Origin: Neptunomonas japonica JAMM 1380
GTDB taxonomy: Bacteria > Pseudomonadota > Gammaproteobacteria > Pseudomonadales > Balneatricaceae
NCBI RefSeq assembly: GCF_016592555.1
Contig: NZ_AP014546.1
Coordinates: 682,001-746,000 of the forward strand
Reading direction: 5' to 3'
DNA length: 64,000 bases
The position numbers and the translations under genes are program-made. This document shows positions 54,381 through 64,000 of this stretch, piece after piece (the first letter of the stretch is position 1; each line of letters opens with the position of its first letter). Below the pieces are notes generated by a model. That model was not told the DNA's origin and made no database searches. It saw only the letters and a program-made list of their open reading frames with translations.

Positions 54381-54435
54381 CTTAACGAAACTAGTAGTAT
54401 GATCAGTAACACAATATGCCTCAAAAAGTGTAAGC

Positions 54436-54512
54436 GCGCCCGTAGCTCAGCTGGATAGAGTACTTGGCTACGAACCAGGCGGTCAGAGGTTCGAATCCTC
54501 TCGGGCGCACCA
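54436..54512 (+). tRNA. tRNA-Arg(ACG), copy 3 with a different T arm
   Basis: Same as copies 1 and 2 except in the T arm, which reads AGAGGTTCGAATCCTCT instead of GCACGTTCGAATCGTGC. Both strands of the stem change together, so pairing is kept. Encoded CCA. Confidence 0.95.
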
Positions 54513-54570
54513 CTTCCTCTCCTTGTATTATCATTCAGTTCAATCCCTTAATTTAAGAAAGCTCTTTGAT

Positions 54571-56028
54571 ATGAAATTCATCGTCAAATTATTCCCAGAA
54601 ATTACTATTAAAAGCCGTCCAGTGCGTAAGCGCTTTATTCAGCGATTGCAAAATAATTTACAAATACAGTTAAAGCGTATCGTAGATGAAATAACTGTCA
54701 GTGGCTTTTGGGATAAAATTGAGGTTGTTCTACCTGAAGAGTCGATAAACTCTTATGAAGCAGTTTGTGACGTTATGCAGCGCACCCCTGGTGTGCAGTT
54801 CTTCATTCAGGTGACTGAATTCCCGCTAGGTGATTTCCAGGATGTTTTTGAAAAAACGTTGCCTCTGTACATTGAGCGTATTAAAGGCAAAACATTTAAA
54901 GTACGTGTAAAGCGTAGTGGTAAGCATGAATTTACCTCTGTTGATCTGGAGAGGTACGTTGGTGGTGGTTTGTTACAGCACTGTGAGTCGGCTGGTGTCG
55001 ATGTGCACAAGCCTGATGTATATGTTGATATGGAAGTGCGTGATCAGCGTTTATATATTGTTGAGAAGCAGTTACAGGGCTTAGGTGGTTACCCGTTAGG
55101 CTCTCAAGAGGCTGTCCTGTCTTTGATCTCTGGTGGTTTTGATTCTGTAGTAGCGTCTTACATGACCATGCGTCGTGGTTCTAAAACACATTTTTTGTTT
55201 TTTAATCTTGGTGGTAAAGCCCACGAAATAGGTGTTCAGCAAGTCGCACTTCATTTATGGCAGCGTTATGGTTCATCTGCACGTGTAAAGTTTATCTCAG
55301 TACCTTTTGATGAGGTGGTTGGTGATATTTTGCAAAATGTACATCATTCGCATATGGGCGTTGTGCTGAAAAGACAGATGATGAGAGCTGCTGAGCAAGT
55401 GGCTGATTTCATGAAAATTGATGCGATTGTTACTGGCGAAAGTATTGCTCAAGTTTCCAGTCAGACAATTCCTAATTTAACAGTGATTGATCAGGCCACA
55501 AGCAAGCTAGTTATCCGCCCGCTAATTACGATGGATAAACAAGAAATTGTAGATAAAACAAAAGCGCTAGGCTGCTTTGATATTGTTAAAATGATTCCGG
55601 AGTATTGTGGTGTTATTTCCGATAGACCAACTACTCAAGCGAAAATGACAAAAGTCTTAGAAGAAGAAGCCTGTTTGGATATGGATGTTTTGAATAAGGC
55701 TGTTGTGGATTGTAAGGTTATAGCGATCGATCAAATTATAGAAAATCTTGATGTTCAAAGTGACATTGAGGCAATGAGTAAAGTTTCTGAAAATCAAGTG
55801 ATTGTTGATGTACGTGCACCAAATGAGCAAGAACGTAAGCCGTTAAATATGCCAGGGTGTGAAATTATCCTTGTTCCTTTTTACGAACTTGAAGCGGCAG
55901 TAGTGACGTGGTCTGAGAATAAAGAGTATCTCTTGTATTGTGACAAAGGTGTTATGAGTCGTTTACATGCACAAAATTTGCAAGAAAAAGGCTTTAATCA
56001 TGTAAAAATATTTCGTCCGTTAGTCTAA
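54571..56028 (+). CDS. thiI: tRNA 4-thiouridine / thiazole sulfurtransferase ThiI
   Basis: 485 residues from the ATG at 54571, which begins the family sequence MKFIVKLFPEITIKSRPVR; the frame opens 16 codons earlier inside the tRNA spacer without support. Order: ferredoxin-like/THUMP domain, PP-loop ATPase (LSLISGGFDSVVAS), and a C-terminal rhodanese domain with persulfide Cys457 (LYCDKGVMS), as in E. coli (Cys456). It makes s4U8 in tRNA and supplies sulfur for the thiamine thiazole. It follows the tRNA cluster directly. Confidence 0.97.
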   Translation: MKFIVKLFPEITIKSRPVRKRFIQRLQNNLQIQLKRIVDEITVSGFWDKIEVVLPEESINSYEAVCDVMQRTPGVQFFIQVTEFPLGDFQDVFEKTLPLYIERIKGKTFKVRVKRSGKHEFTSVDLERYVGGGLLQHCESAGVDVHKPDVYVDMEVRDQRLYIVEKQLQGLGGYPLGSQEAVLSLISGGFDSVVASYMTMRRGSKTHFLFFNLGGKAHEIGVQQVALHLWQRYGSSARVKFISVPFDEVVGDILQNVHHSHMGVVLKRQMMRAAEQVADFMKIDAIVTGESIAQVSSQTIPNLTVIDQATSKLVIRPLITMDKQEIVDKTKALGCFDIVKMIPEYCGVISDRPTTQAKMTKVLEEEACLDMDVLNKAVVDCKVIAIDQIIENLDVQSDIEAMSKVSENQVIVDVRAPNEQERKPLNMPGCEIILVPFYELEAAVVTWSENKEYLLYCDKGVMSRLHAQNLQEKGFNHVKIFRPLV

Positions 56029-56087
56029 TCGATAGGCTGGTTGATGCGCTATTTTAATATATCTTATTGATTTTTATAGTTAATAAT

Positions 56088-56099
56088 ATTGTCGACAAT
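56088..56099. promoter_or_regulatory. 12-bp palindrome ATTGTCGACAAT
   Basis: A perfect palindrome in the 259-bp region before oadG, about 190 bp upstream of its ATG. Candidate operator; the regulator is unknown. Nothing else was recognised in this region. Confidence 0.3.
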
Positions 56100-56287
56100 C
56101 CATAGTTGTATCGACGAAAATAAATCTAAAACACAGAGGTAAAGTTGCTACAACGTGCCTTTTGAGGTTTAATTGCCTCTGTCATAAATTTCTTTTATTA
56201 CGCGCTATATTCAATTTTACGAAGATACGCGTTGCTATTAGGGGTTTATACATACTTTTCTTATTATTAAATTAGGAGCAGCCACAG

Positions 56288-56527
56288 ATGGATAATCTGT
56301 TATCAGAAGGCCTTACACTGATGGTCTTTGGTATGGGCTTTGTTTTTACGTTCCTGACGCTGTTAGTTGGTGTAACAACTCTCATGTCAAAGCTGGTCGT
56401 TAAATATGAACCAGCACCGCAACCTAAAGCAGCCCCTTCAAGATCAGCTTCACCTGCAGTTGCGCAGGGTGGAAGTGATGAGCTTGTCGCTGTAATTACA
56501 GCTGCGGTACATAAATATCGTTCATAA
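56288..56527 (+). CDS. oadG: oxaloacetate decarboxylase gamma subunit
   Basis: A 79-residue membrane anchor with one N-terminal helix (LTLMVFGMGFVFTFLTLLVG) and a Pro/Ala-rich linker (PAPQPKAAPSRSASPAV). The C-terminus DELVAVITAAVHKYRS ends with the residues that bind the alpha subunit and Zn. AGGAG precedes the ATG. First gene of oadGAB. Confidence 0.93.
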   Translation: MDNLLSEGLTLMVFGMGFVFTFLTLLVGVTTLMSKLVVKYEPAPQPKAAPSRSASPAVAQGGSDELVAVITAAVHKYRS

Positions 56528-56588
56528 GAAACGATAAATAACACTATAAATTATTCGTGCACTATTATCGACAGAAGGCCTTTTACCC

Positions 56589-58367
56589 ATGTCCGATGCA
56601 AAGAAACCGCTAGGTATTACTGATGTAGTTTTACGTGACGCTCATCAGTCTCTCTTCGCTACGCGTATGCGTATTGATGATATGTTACCGATCGCAGAGA
56701 AGCTTGATAAAATTGGTTACTGGTCCCTAGAAAGCTGGGGCGGAGCTACTTTTGACTCTTGTATCCGTTTTATCGGAGAAGATCCATGGGATCGTATTCG
56801 TGAACTAAAAGCGGCTATGCCAAATACCCCTCAGCAGATGTTATTACGTGGTCAAAACCTACTGGGTTACCGCCATTATGCTGATGATGTGGTACATAAA
56901 TTTGTAGAACGTGCGGCTACTAATGGTGTAGACGTATTCCGTATCTTTGATGCGATGAATGACCCACGTAACCTTGAAACTGCGATCAAAGCAGTGAAGG
57001 AAACGGGCAAGCATGCACAAGGTACTCTATCGTTTACAACCAGCCCTGTTCATACGACTGATATGTGGGTTGAATACGCTAAAACGTTAGAAGATATGGG
57101 CGCAGACTCAATCGCTATTAAGGATATGTCAGGAATACTGACGCCTTACGCTGCATTTGATCTTGTTTCTCGTCTTAAAGCGCAAACTGATTTAGAAGTG
57201 CAGCTTCATGCACATGCGACTTCAGGTCTGTCGGATATGACGATTCTGAAAGCGGTAGAAGCAGGGATTGACCGTGTTGATACAGCTATATCTTCAATGT
57301 CGATGACATATGGTCATAGCTCGACTGAGTCTGTAGTAGCTGCATTGGCAGGTACTGATCGTGATACCGGTCTGAACTTAGAAGCCTTGGAAGACGTAGC
57401 AGCCTACTTTAGAGAAGTACGTAAGAAATATGCTAAATTTGAAGGTTCTTTACGCGGTACAGATTCACGTATTCTGATTGCTCAAGTACCTGGTGGCATG
57501 TTGACAAACATGGAAGGCCAGCTAAAAGAGCAAGGCGCTTCAGATAAGTTTGATGAAGTACTCGCTGAAATACCTCGTATTCGTAAAGACTTGGGTTATA
57601 TCCCACTGGTTACGCCTACTTCTCAAATTGTTGGTACACAGGCTGTTATCAATGTTTTGATGGGTGAGCGATACAAAACTATATCTAAAGAAGTTCAGGG
57701 TATCCTTAAAGGTGAGTATGGCGCAGCTCCTGCACCATATAACGCTGAACTTCAGTCACGTGTGTTGGATGGGGCAGAAGAATTAACTTGTCGCCCTGCT
57801 GATATGCTTGAATCAGAAGTTGAAAAACTGACAACCGAACTGCGCGCTGTGGCTAATGAAAAAGGCCTCACTCTGGCTGGCGCAGATAAAGAAATTGATG
57901 ATGTATTAACCTATGCATTATTCCCGCAGATCGGTTTGAAATTCCTGGAAAATCGCGGCAACCCTGACGCGTTTGAACCTGCCCCTACATTAGAGGATGC
58001 TATGGCTATGGCTGCACCTAAAAATACTGGACCACAAGTTTATACTATTACTGTCAATGGTCAGAATTATGTTGTTCAAGTGGCTGAAGGAGGAGATGTT
58101 TCTTCAATTACTCCTGCTGCTCCTGTTGCTGCCGCGGCGCCAGCTGCTACTTCGGGTGATCCTGTATCAGCACCTTTGGCTGGTAATATCTGGAAAGTTC
58201 AGGTAACTCCTGGACAGGCACTTCAAGAAGGTGATGTGATCGTAATCCTCGAAGCAATGAAAATGGAAACTGAAGTACGTGCTGCAAGAGCTGGTACAGT
58301 TGTTTCTGTTGACGTTAAAGAGGGTGATGCAGTTCAGGTGGGTGATACCCTTATCACTTTAGCGTAA
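56589..58367 (+). CDS. oadA: oxaloacetate decarboxylase alpha subunit (biotin)
   Basis: 592 residues. The carboxyltransferase TIM barrel begins [19 protein letters not shown] (Asp for metal) and has [11 protein letters not shown]. An Ala/Pro-rich linker leads to the biotinyl domain with EAMKMETEV (biotin on Lys558). It moves CO2 from oxaloacetate to biotin; OadB then decarboxylates carboxybiotin with Na+ export. 61 bp after oadG. Confidence 0.96.
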   Translation: MSDAKKPLGITDVVLRDAHQSLFATRMRIDDMLPIAEKLDKIGYWSLESWGGATFDSCIRFIGEDPWDRIRELKAAMPNTPQQMLLRGQNLLGYRHYADDVVHKFVERAATNGVDVFRIFDAMNDPRNLETAIKAVKETGKHAQGTLSFTTSPVHTTDMWVEYAKTLEDMGADSIAIKDMSGILTPYAAFDLVSRLKAQTDLEVQLHAHATSGLSDMTILKAVEAGIDRVDTAISSMSMTYGHSSTESVVAALAGTDRDTGLNLEALEDVAAYFREVRKKYAKFEGSLRGTDSRILIAQVPGGMLTNMEGQLKEQGASDKFDEVLAEIPRIRKDLGYIPLVTPTSQIVGTQAVINVLMGERYKTISKEVQGILKGEYGAAPAPYNAELQSRVLDGAEELTCRPADMLESEVEKLTTELRAVANEKGLTLAGADKEIDDVLTYALFPQIGLKFLENRGNPDAFEPAPTLEDAMAMAAPKNTGPQVYTITVNGQNYVVQVAEGGDVSSITPAAPVAAAAPAATSGDPVSAPLAGNIWKVQVTPGQALQEGDVIVILEAMKMETEVRAARAGTVVSVDVKEGDAVQVGDTLITLA

Positions 58368-58379
58368 GGGGTCTATCGA

Positions 58380-59681
58380 ATGGATAAGCTTCTCGACCTG
58401 TGGCTAGCCTCAGGTATTTATAATATTTCGGTAGGGCAATTTGCAATGATCGTTGTCGGTCTATTGCTGCTTTACTTGGCGATTCGTAAAAACTTTGAGC
58501 CTCTATTGCTTGTTCCAATAGGTTTTGGTGGCATTCTGGCAAATATTCCAGAAGCAGGGTTGGCATTTTCTGCAGTAGAAAATGCGGTACATTTTGCTAC
58601 CCCTGAGTTGTTATCGGGCCTTGCAGGTATTCTAGGTATTGCGAGTGTTGATCCGCATGATGTTTTACATGCATATCATACCTCTAGTGCTAGTGTGCAT
58701 GCGGCGGCGACACTGTTTGCAAACGATAATAGCTTCAATAACGGCATGCTGTATAACTTTTATACAGTAGCGATCGCTTCAGGTGCAGCACCTTTGATTA
58801 TTTTCATGGGTGTGGGCGCAATGACGGACTTCGGCCCCTTGTTAGCGAATCCTAAAACCTTGTTTTTAGGCGCCGCTGCACAGTTTGGTATTTTTGCTAC
58901 TGTACTGGGTGCTGTGACTCTGACGAGCATGGGATTAATGGACTTCAGCATTCAAGATGCTGCTGCTATTGGTATCATTGGTGGGGCTGATGGTCCTACG
59001 GCGATCTATGTGGCGAGCTTGTTGTCTCCTCAATTGCTGGGTGCAATTGCAGTAGCTGCATATTCGTACATGGCGCTTGTTCCTTTGATCCAACCGCCTA
59101 TTATGCGTGCTTTAACAACGGAAGCTGAGCGTAAGATCCAAATGGTGCAGCTGCGCCATATCTCGAAGTTAGAGAAAATCTTATTCCCATTGTCGCTGCT
59201 AATATTGGTAGCTATGTTGCTGCCAGATGCTGCGCCTCTGTTGGGTATGTTCTGTTTCGGTAACCTAATGCGTGAATGTGGTGTTGTTGATCGCTTAAGT
59301 GATACTGCACAAAATGCATTGATCAATATTGTTACTATCTTCTTGGGGCTTTCAGTTGGATCTAAACTTTCCGCTGATAAATTCCTGGATATAGAGACAT
59401 TAGGTATCTTAGTACTAGGTATTGTTGCTTTTGGTATCGGTACTGCGATGGGTATCTTAATGGCTAAGTTTATGAACAAACTGGCAGGTGGTAACTCTAT
59501 CAATCCATTGATTGGATCTGCTGGTGTATCTGCTGTACCTATGGCAGCTCGTGTTTCGAACAAGTTGGGCCTTGAGGCTAACTCTCAAAACTTCTTGTTG
59601 ATGCACGCTATGGGGCCAAACGTTGCAGGTGTAATCGGTTCTGCGGTTGCTGCAGGCGTTATGATTAAGTTTGTTGGCTAA
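58380..59681 (+). CDS. oadB: oxaloacetate decarboxylase beta subunit (Na+ pump)
   Basis: A 433-residue polytopic membrane protein, the Na+-translocating carboxybiotin decarboxylase. Seen: [35 protein letters not shown] with the functional Asp, [17 protein letters not shown] and the C-terminal [17 protein letters not shown]. It has a GGGG ribosome-binding site 12 bp after oadA. The operon produces a sodium-motive force from oxaloacetate or citrate use, consistent with a marine Na+ economy. Confidence 0.96.
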   Translation: MDKLLDLWLASGIYNISVGQFAMIVVGLLLLYLAIRKNFEPLLLVPIGFGGILANIPEAGLAFSAVENAVHFATPELLSGLAGILGIASVDPHDVLHAYHTSSASVHAAATLFANDNSFNNGMLYNFYTVAIASGAAPLIIFMGVGAMTDFGPLLANPKTLFLGAAAQFGIFATVLGAVTLTSMGLMDFSIQDAAAIGIIGGADGPTAIYVASLLSPQLLGAIAVAAYSYMALVPLIQPPIMRALTTEAERKIQMVQLRHISKLEKILFPLSLLILVAMLLPDAAPLLGMFCFGNLMRECGVVDRLSDTAQNALINIVTIFLGLSVGSKLSADKFLDIETLGILVLGIVAFGIGTAMGILMAKFMNKLAGGNSINPLIGSAGVSAVPMAARVSNKLGLEANSQNFLLMHAMGPNVAGVIGSAVAAGVMIKFVG

Positions 59682-59698
59682 TAGTTTCAAAGTAAATA

Positions 59699-59728
59699 AA
59701 AAGGCCGCTCATTGAGCGGCCTTTTTTG
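59699..59728. terminator. bidirectional terminator after oadB
   Basis: AAGGCCGCTC / GAGCGGCCTT stem around a short ATT loop, T6 tail and upstream A run, between convergent genes. Confidence 0.93.
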
Positions 59729-59751
59729 TTTCTAAGTGTGTACGATAAATA

Positions 59752-60675
59752 TTAATAACCCGCCAGTGTTTCCACATGAGCTTCAACACTAAATGCTAGT
59801 GCTACAGGGTTGTAGCCACCTTCTAATACAGACACTAAACGACCTTGAGAATATACGCGGGCTACGTCCATGAGGAGTTTGGTTACCCAGCGATAATCGT
59901 CCTCATTTAAGTTTATGTCTGCCATGGGGTCTTCGTGATGAGCATCGAAGCCTGCTGAGATAAAAATCATATCAGGTTTGTGGTTTTGTAATGCAGGCAG
60001 CCAGTGCTTCTCAACTATATTTCTAAAAAATGCGCTATCGCTGTGAGCAGGCATTGGGCAGTTAACGATGTTTGGTCGTTGAATATCACAATATCTCTCA
60101 GGATAGTAAGGGTGCTGAAAAGTCGAGCAAACTAGCACTTCGGGCTTATCTTTAAATATATCAACCGTACCGTTGCAATGGTGTACATCAAAATCGACAA
60201 CAGCCACACGGTTAACTTGTGGATGCTGCAATGCTTGCATTGCACCTATAGCCACGTTGTTGAAAAAGCAAAACCCCATCGGTGTATTATGCTCAGCATG
60301 GTGCCCTGGCGGCCTTACCGCACAAAAAGCATTATCAGTTTTACCTGCAAGCACTCGGTTAGTGGCAAGGATTGTTGAGCCAGCGGCTAAGCTTGCTGCA
60401 TGTAAAGAATCAGGACATAAGGCTGTATCTTCATCTGCATAAACGATGCCTTCTTCAGGCAGTTTCATTTCTAAGCGTTTTTGATGGAGTGAGGCGTGTG
60501 CCATTGCTATCTGTTCAGGAGTAACATGAATAGATTGCATAGTTTCTAATTGCTGAATTAACCCCGTCCTTTCAAGGACCTTGCGTATTGCTAATAGTCT
60601 AATTGGGCTTTCTGGATGTTCAGGTCCCATATTATGAAGACCACAATCGTCATGGGTAATAAAAGTAGTTGTCAT
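59752..60675 (-). CDS. histone-deacetylase family amidohydrolase (acetylpolyamine/acetoin-utilisation type)
   Basis: 307 residues from the ATG at 60675, with AAGGGA just upstream; the ATG at 60693 lacks a site. Class II HDAC fold: [20 protein letters not shown], the charge-relay region [19 protein letters not shown], Zn ligands in [12 protein letters not shown] and [12 protein letters not shown], and LEGGYN. These Zn amidohydrolases remove acetyl from lysine or polyamines. The many polyamine genes in the window make acetylpolyamines a reasonable substrate (inference). Confidence 0.9.
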   Translation of the reverse strand: MTTTFITHDDCGLHNMGPEHPESPIRLLAIRKVLERTGLIQQLETMQSIHVTPEQIAMAHASLHQKRLEMKLPEEGIVYADEDTALCPDSLHAASLAAGSTILATNRVLAGKTDNAFCAVRPPGHHAEHNTPMGFCFFNNVAIGAMQALQHPQVNRVAVVDFDVHHCNGTVDIFKDKPEVLVCSTFQHPYYPERYCDIQRPNIVNCPMPAHSDSAFFRNIVEKHWLPALQNHKPDMIFISAGFDAHHEDPMADINLNEDDYRWVTKLLMDVARVYSQGRLVSVLEGGYNPVALAFSVEAHVETLAGY

Positions 60676-60842
60676 ATTCCCTTCAACTCTCATTCTTTTT
60701 TATCAGTGTACTGGAAAACAGCATTATGGACTGCTTAGCCGAAGGTCTAAATATGCGTGTAGTCGACTTTTTCTTGATTTAGGTCATGGGTCTTAAGTAC
60801 GTGTAAAGATAAGATGTTAACCACAGCATAGAACTGTATTAG

Positions 60843-60876
60843 ACACCGCGTGTTCACCCTCGCCGGTGTTTTTTTT
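60843..60876 (+). terminator. terminator-like hairpin without an obvious upstream gene
   Basis: ACACCG / CGGTGT stem, or the inner CACC/GGTG, followed by eight T, within the 290-bp region before the TPR gene. No rightward gene precedes it. It may end a small RNA or an antisense transcript. Confidence 0.4.
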
Positions 60877-60965
60877 GAGTAAACTACTGACTCCTTCCCC
60901 CCGCCATCAATGGCTCCTATACTATGACCTGAAAACTTTATTCTTGCAGAAGGATTGCTGATTTA

Positions 60966-62573
60966 GTGCACCCGCCGAAGATTGACTACTCTAGTAAGCG
61001 TGTCCTGTTGATCGAAAGCAGTGGAAACATGCGTTCGACAATTGTTTACATGTTAAGGCAGTTAGGAATTGCCAATATCCAGGCGGTAACTATTAATAGT
61101 CACGTATTGGAACTGATCAAAGATGGAGCCTTTGATATTATCCTATTAGGGCATAATGGAAGTGACCCGCTAACGGGTTTGCAATTACTTGAAGAGTCTC
61201 GCTTTCTTGGTTATATAAAACCTGAGGCTTGCTGGATGTTTATGACAGGAGATTCCTCGCAAGAAGTCATATTACATGCTATTGATAATCAGCCTGATGC
61301 GTTGTTAACCAAACCCTTTTCAATGGACGAGCTTAAATCAAGATTAGATTCAGTGATATTTCGTAAGGATGCGTTACGCGAAGTGGATGCGCTTGTGGAG
61401 CGCGGTCAGCTAGATATGGCGGTTAAAGCTTGTGATCAAATTGAGTTATCTGGAAGTGATTATGATTACGTACAGATGACGAAAGGAAAGTTGCTGCTAC
61501 AACTAAATCGTTTTGAAGAAGCCGAACGTTTTTTTAAGCAGCGCTTTACGCATCATAAAGAAAAAGAGAGTGGCTTATGTCTTGCACAAGCCTGTATGGG
61601 GCAAGGTAAATACTCTATTGCAAAACCTCTGCTCATTAAGCTTGTCGCGAAGTTTCCGCTTTTTTTATCTGCTTATGATTTACTCGCTAAATTGTATGAG
61701 CATGAGGGTGAACTAATTCCCGTGCAAGATACATTAAAAGATGCTACTCAAAAATCCCCACTAAGTCTGTTAAGGCAAATGGAACTTGGCAGGGTTGCAG
61801 TTTATACAAAAACATTAGAGTTGGCTGAAGGAGCATACCGGAAGTCTATCTCATTAGGACGAGATAGTTGTTATAGCTCCCCTGAGCCCTTCTTACGTTT
61901 AGCTAACATTCGTCGATTAGAAATGGCAGAGCTTCCTGAAAGTGAGCAAGTAGGCCTTCAGGGGCAATTTGATGAATTGCTAAATACTGCAAGTTACCAG
62001 TACCCCAAAGATAAAGCCCTTAAGGTTAAGGCTGCGCTCTTACGCAGTCAGTTAAGTAGTGATATGGGCAATGAGGATGATGCAAACCGCTACATGGGTG
62101 AGGCATCTAAGCTTGCAGGGCAGCTTGATCAATCGCTAGATTTGCAAAGAGAGTTGTTGGATATAATAGGCGACCGTTTACCTATTCTCGAGGAGCGACC
62201 CGCTCCAGAGAAGGATAAGCCTAAGGGGCATACGCATGACCCAGAAATGAGTATTCGAGTGAATCGCTTAGGTGTTAAGCATTACCTTGCAGACAAGGTT
62301 CCTCAGGCAATTCGTTACTTTGGTTTAGCCATTGAAAATGATCCCAAAAACTCACGGGCATTGCTTAACTTAGCGCAGTTATTTCTAGAATCTGCAAAAC
62401 AAGAATCCACCCGTCGAGAAGAGCGCCTTAAAATGGTGACACGGTATCTACGTTTGGCAGAGCGCATGACATTGAATGAATTGGAAACTAAAAAACTCAT
62501 CTTGCTTAAGGCTTGCAGTAAAGTGTCTTTAGAGAAGCTTCCTGAAGGGAGTTTAGGTGTCTTGCTTAAATAG
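60966..62573 (+). CDS. TPR protein with a degenerate response-regulator receiver domain
   Basis: 535 residues starting with GTG. Residues 10-130 are a CheY-like receiver (KRVLLIESSGNMRSTIVYML and ALLTKPFSM with Lys116). The usual phospho-Asp position after DIILL is Gly62, and the acidic pair is Glu17-Ser18. The rest holds several tetratricopeptide repeats (SDYDYVQMTKGKLLLQLNRF, RFEEAERFFKQRF, ALLNLAQLFLESA), suited to protein contacts. No output enzyme or DNA-binding domain. It is probably a phosphorylation-independent scaffold. It converges on the V4R activator gene. Confidence 0.87.
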   Translation: MHPPKIDYSSKRVLLIESSGNMRSTIVYMLRQLGIANIQAVTINSHVLELIKDGAFDIILLGHNGSDPLTGLQLLEESRFLGYIKPEACWMFMTGDSSQEVILHAIDNQPDALLTKPFSMDELKSRLDSVIFRKDALREVDALVERGQLDMAVKACDQIELSGSDYDYVQMTKGKLLLQLNRFEEAERFFKQRFTHHKEKESGLCLAQACMGQGKYSIAKPLLIKLVAKFPLFLSAYDLLAKLYEHEGELIPVQDTLKDATQKSPLSLLRQMELGRVAVYTKTLELAEGAYRKSISLGRDSCYSSPEPFLRLANIRRLEMAELPESEQVGLQGQFDELLNTASYQYPKDKALKVKAALLRSQLSSDMGNEDDANRYMGEASKLAGQLDQSLDLQRELLDIIGDRLPILEERPAPEKDKPKGHTHDPEMSIRVNRLGVKHYLADKVPQAIRYFGLAIENDPKNSRALLNLAQLFLESAKQESTRREERLKMVTRYLRLAERMTLNELETKKLILLKACSKVSLEKLPEGSLGVLLK

Positions 62574-62576
62574 TAG

Positions 62577-62608
62577 AAAGGTCACTTTAAAAAATAAAAT
62601 GACTTTTA
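62577..62608. terminator. bidirectional AT-rich hairpin
   Basis: AAAGGTCACTTT and AAAATGACTTTT pair over 12 positions (two G-T wobbles) around seven bases, between convergent stops. Confidence 0.5.
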
Positions 62609-62616
62609 CTGATAGT

Positions 62617-64000
62617 TTAACTTTCCAGTTTTTTTAATCGGTAGGCGAGTTGCGGGCGAGTTATTCCTAGTAAACGTGCCGCTTTTGAAATATTTCCTTG
62701 GGATTGCTCCATCGCCTCTAATAACAGAGCCGACTCAAACTCATCAAGATTTACACTATTATTTAATAGCTCTTTACAGATGCTCTTGTAAGAGTTGCTT
62801 TTGGAGTTATCCGTCTCGCTATTCGTTATTTGAGGTGATGCATCTAGAGCACGTTTACTCATGATATTAAGTGGATGGCTGGGCTCTGATAATGAGGGGA
62901 AAAATGAATCTAAGCCAATAGTGTGATTGTTTTCACTGAGGATTACACCGCGTTCTATCATATTTTCCAATTCACGAATATTGCCCGGCCACTTGTATTC
63001 CATCAATGCTTGCATAGCCATATCTGAAACACCCAGCGTTCTCTTGTTGTAGAAGTTATGATACTTCTCTAAAAAGTGATTGATCAGTAACGGGATATCT
63101 TCACCGCGTTCACGCAGGGGAGGGATGTGTACTGGATAAATATTAAGACGATAGTAAAGGTCTTCACGAAACACACCATCTTGTACTGCTTTTTCTAAAT
63201 TGATGTTGGCCGCAGCAACTACTCTCACATCAATAAAGCGGGTACGGTTATCACCCACTCTTTCTAGCTCGCTTTCTTGTAGAACTCTAAGCAAAGAGGC
63301 TTGCGCGCGAGCTGAAAGATCAACAACTTCATCAAGAAAAAGAGTGCCTCCGTTCGCACGTTCAAAGCGCCCTTCGCGAGATTGTGTAGCACCAGTAAAG
63401 GCGCCTTTCTCTACACCAAATAGTTCGGCCTCGATAAGGTCTGGTGAAATACAGGCACAATTAACCGCTATAAAAGGTTTATCGGAGCGATCCGAACTTT
63501 GATGGAGTCCGCGGGCAAATATTTCTTTACCTACGCCGGTTTCACCCTGCAGTAATACAGTGACTTTGCTAGTTGATGCTTTGTGAATTAGTTGGCAGGC
63601 ATTTCGAAAAGTTGATGATTGACCCACTGAGTTGAGTAATGAATCTCCCTCTTTTTCGCTGTTGCCAAAGTTAGCACGAAGCTCACTTAGTTGGCTTTGT
63701 AATGAAAATAGTTCTTCGGCGATAGGGTCAGGGAGCAGCATGCTTTCAAGCTCAACAGAGTCTTCCCACTCTTCAACAGGCTTTCCAATGATATGGCAAT
63801 GATCCGCACCAGCACCTTTGCACATTGACTCCTTAAAGATGATTTGGCGCCCCATATAGTAAGTAGTATATCCACTGGCATATCCGATCAGTGTCCAGCA
63901 AATAGGGTCCTCTGAAATACCGCATTCCTGGAGGTGGATTTCTGCTTCATAAGAGTCGAACCAGTCGAATTCTCCGTCAAACGTGCCGCTATCTAGATCG
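62617..64000 (-). CDS. sigma-54-dependent activator with V4R domain (XylR/DmpR-like), N-terminus beyond right edge
   Basis: The last 461 codons of a gene entering from the right edge; an ATG at 63855 is internal because the frame stays open to the end. It starts inside a V4R ligand domain (GYASGYTTYYMGR, then FKESMCKGAGADHC with Cys/His). A short linker is followed by the AAA+ domain: Walker A GETGVGKE, GAFTGA sigma-54 contact, Walker B GGTLFLDEV, RVVAAANINLEKA, and PPLRERGEDIPLLI. A C-terminal Fis helix-turn-helix follows (GNISKAARLLGITRPQLAYR). Relatives sense aromatic effectors. No target operon or -24/-12 promoter is visible here. Confidence 0.92.
   Translation of the reverse strand, partial: DLDSGTFDGEFDWFDSYEAEIHLQECGISEDPICWTLIGYASGYTTYYMGRQIIFKESMCKGAGADHCHIIGKPVEEWEDSVELESMLLPDPIAEELFSLQSQLSELRANFGNSEKEGDSLLNSVGQSSTFRNACQLIHKASTSKVTVLLQGETGVGKEIFARGLHQSSDRSDKPFIAVNCACISPDLIEAELFGVEKGAFTGATQSREGRFERANGGTLFLDEVVDLSARAQASLLRVLQESELERVGDNRTRFIDVRVVAAANINLEKAVQDGVFREDLYYRLNIYPVHIPPLRERGEDIPLLINHFLEKYHNFYNKRTLGVSDMAMQALMEYKWPGNIRELENMIERGVILSENNHTIGLDSFFPSLSEPSHPLNIMSKRALDASPQITNSETDNSKSNSYKSICKELLNNSVNLDEFESALLLEAMEQSQGNISKAARLLGITRPQLAYRLKKLES

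Noticed and set aside
1..64000. CRISPR arrays, insertion sequences, prophage genes
   Set aside because: No regularly spaced repeats, transposase, integrase or phage structural genes were seen on either strand.

Overview
The window looks like a chromosomal segment of a marine gammaproteobacterium of the Oceanospirillaceae type (Neptuniibacter / Neptunomonas / Amphritea relatives). This is inferred from the conserved pncC-recA-recX-alaS-lysC-csrA-tRNA(Ser, Arg x3)-thiI order, a Na+-pumping oxaloacetate decarboxylase operon (oadGAB), TRAP and NhaC-type transporters, and moderate GC. No phage, insertion sequence or CRISPR array was seen.

Layout. (1) 1-1780: a leftward two-component operon of response regulator, family-3 periplasmic binding protein and the first 78 codons of a membrane sensor kinase, joined by ATGA/TAATG overlaps. 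(2) 1781-3752: an AT-rich stretch ending in an acyltransferase-3 gene whose first codons are out of frame at a homopolymer. (3) 4025-8634: sdaA, atoDA, trmH and a LysR regulator. (4) 8663-30767: a large polyamine/agmatine island. It holds agmatinase (speB), puuC, a LuxR regulator, spuC, a GntR regulator, puuA, potFGHI, a class I glutamine amidotransferase, paiB, a LysE exporter, a second glutamate-polyamine ligase, a PuuB-type oxidase, beta-alanine:pyruvate transaminase and mmsA. A frameshifted 2OG-Fe(II) oxygenase gene sits inside it. (5) 30983-33705: an AlgJ-like/MBOAT pair for polysaccharide O-acylation. (6) 33914-47179: a TRAP transporter with its LysR, a cyclic-nucleotide-domain protein, a DMT exporter, nhaC with a second PuuB-type oxidase, a paralogous LysR, gabD and another class III aminotransferase. 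(7) 47510-59681: housekeeping genes pncC, recA (with SOS box), recX, alaS, lysC, csrA, four tRNAs, thiI and oadGAB. (8) 59752-64000: an HDAC-family deacetylase, a TPR protein with a degenerate receiver domain, and a V4R/sigma-54 activator running off the right edge.

How the genes fit together. Agmatine is hydrolysed to putrescine by SpeB, and PotFGHI imports polyamines. Putrescine can then be transaminated by SpuC and oxidised by an aldehyde dehydrogenase. Alternatively it can be gamma-glutamylated (two ligases), oxidised (two PuuB-like enzymes), dehydrogenated by PuuC and hydrolysed, possibly by the amidotransferase, to GABA. GABA goes through an aminotransferase and GabD to succinate. The beta-alanine transaminase/MmsA pair gives an exit to acetyl-CoA for C3 units. 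Palindromes of the form TTGTGATCACAA in front of spuC, gntR and puuA suggest that the GntR protein ties the two putrescine routes together.

Most notable: this duplicated polyamine regulon with its candidate operators; two genes with homopolymer frameshifts at their 5' ends, which may be phase-variable, recoded or sequencing errors; a TPR protein whose receiver lacks the phospho-acceptor Asp; and several strong unexplained dyads beside the transporter and regulator genes.
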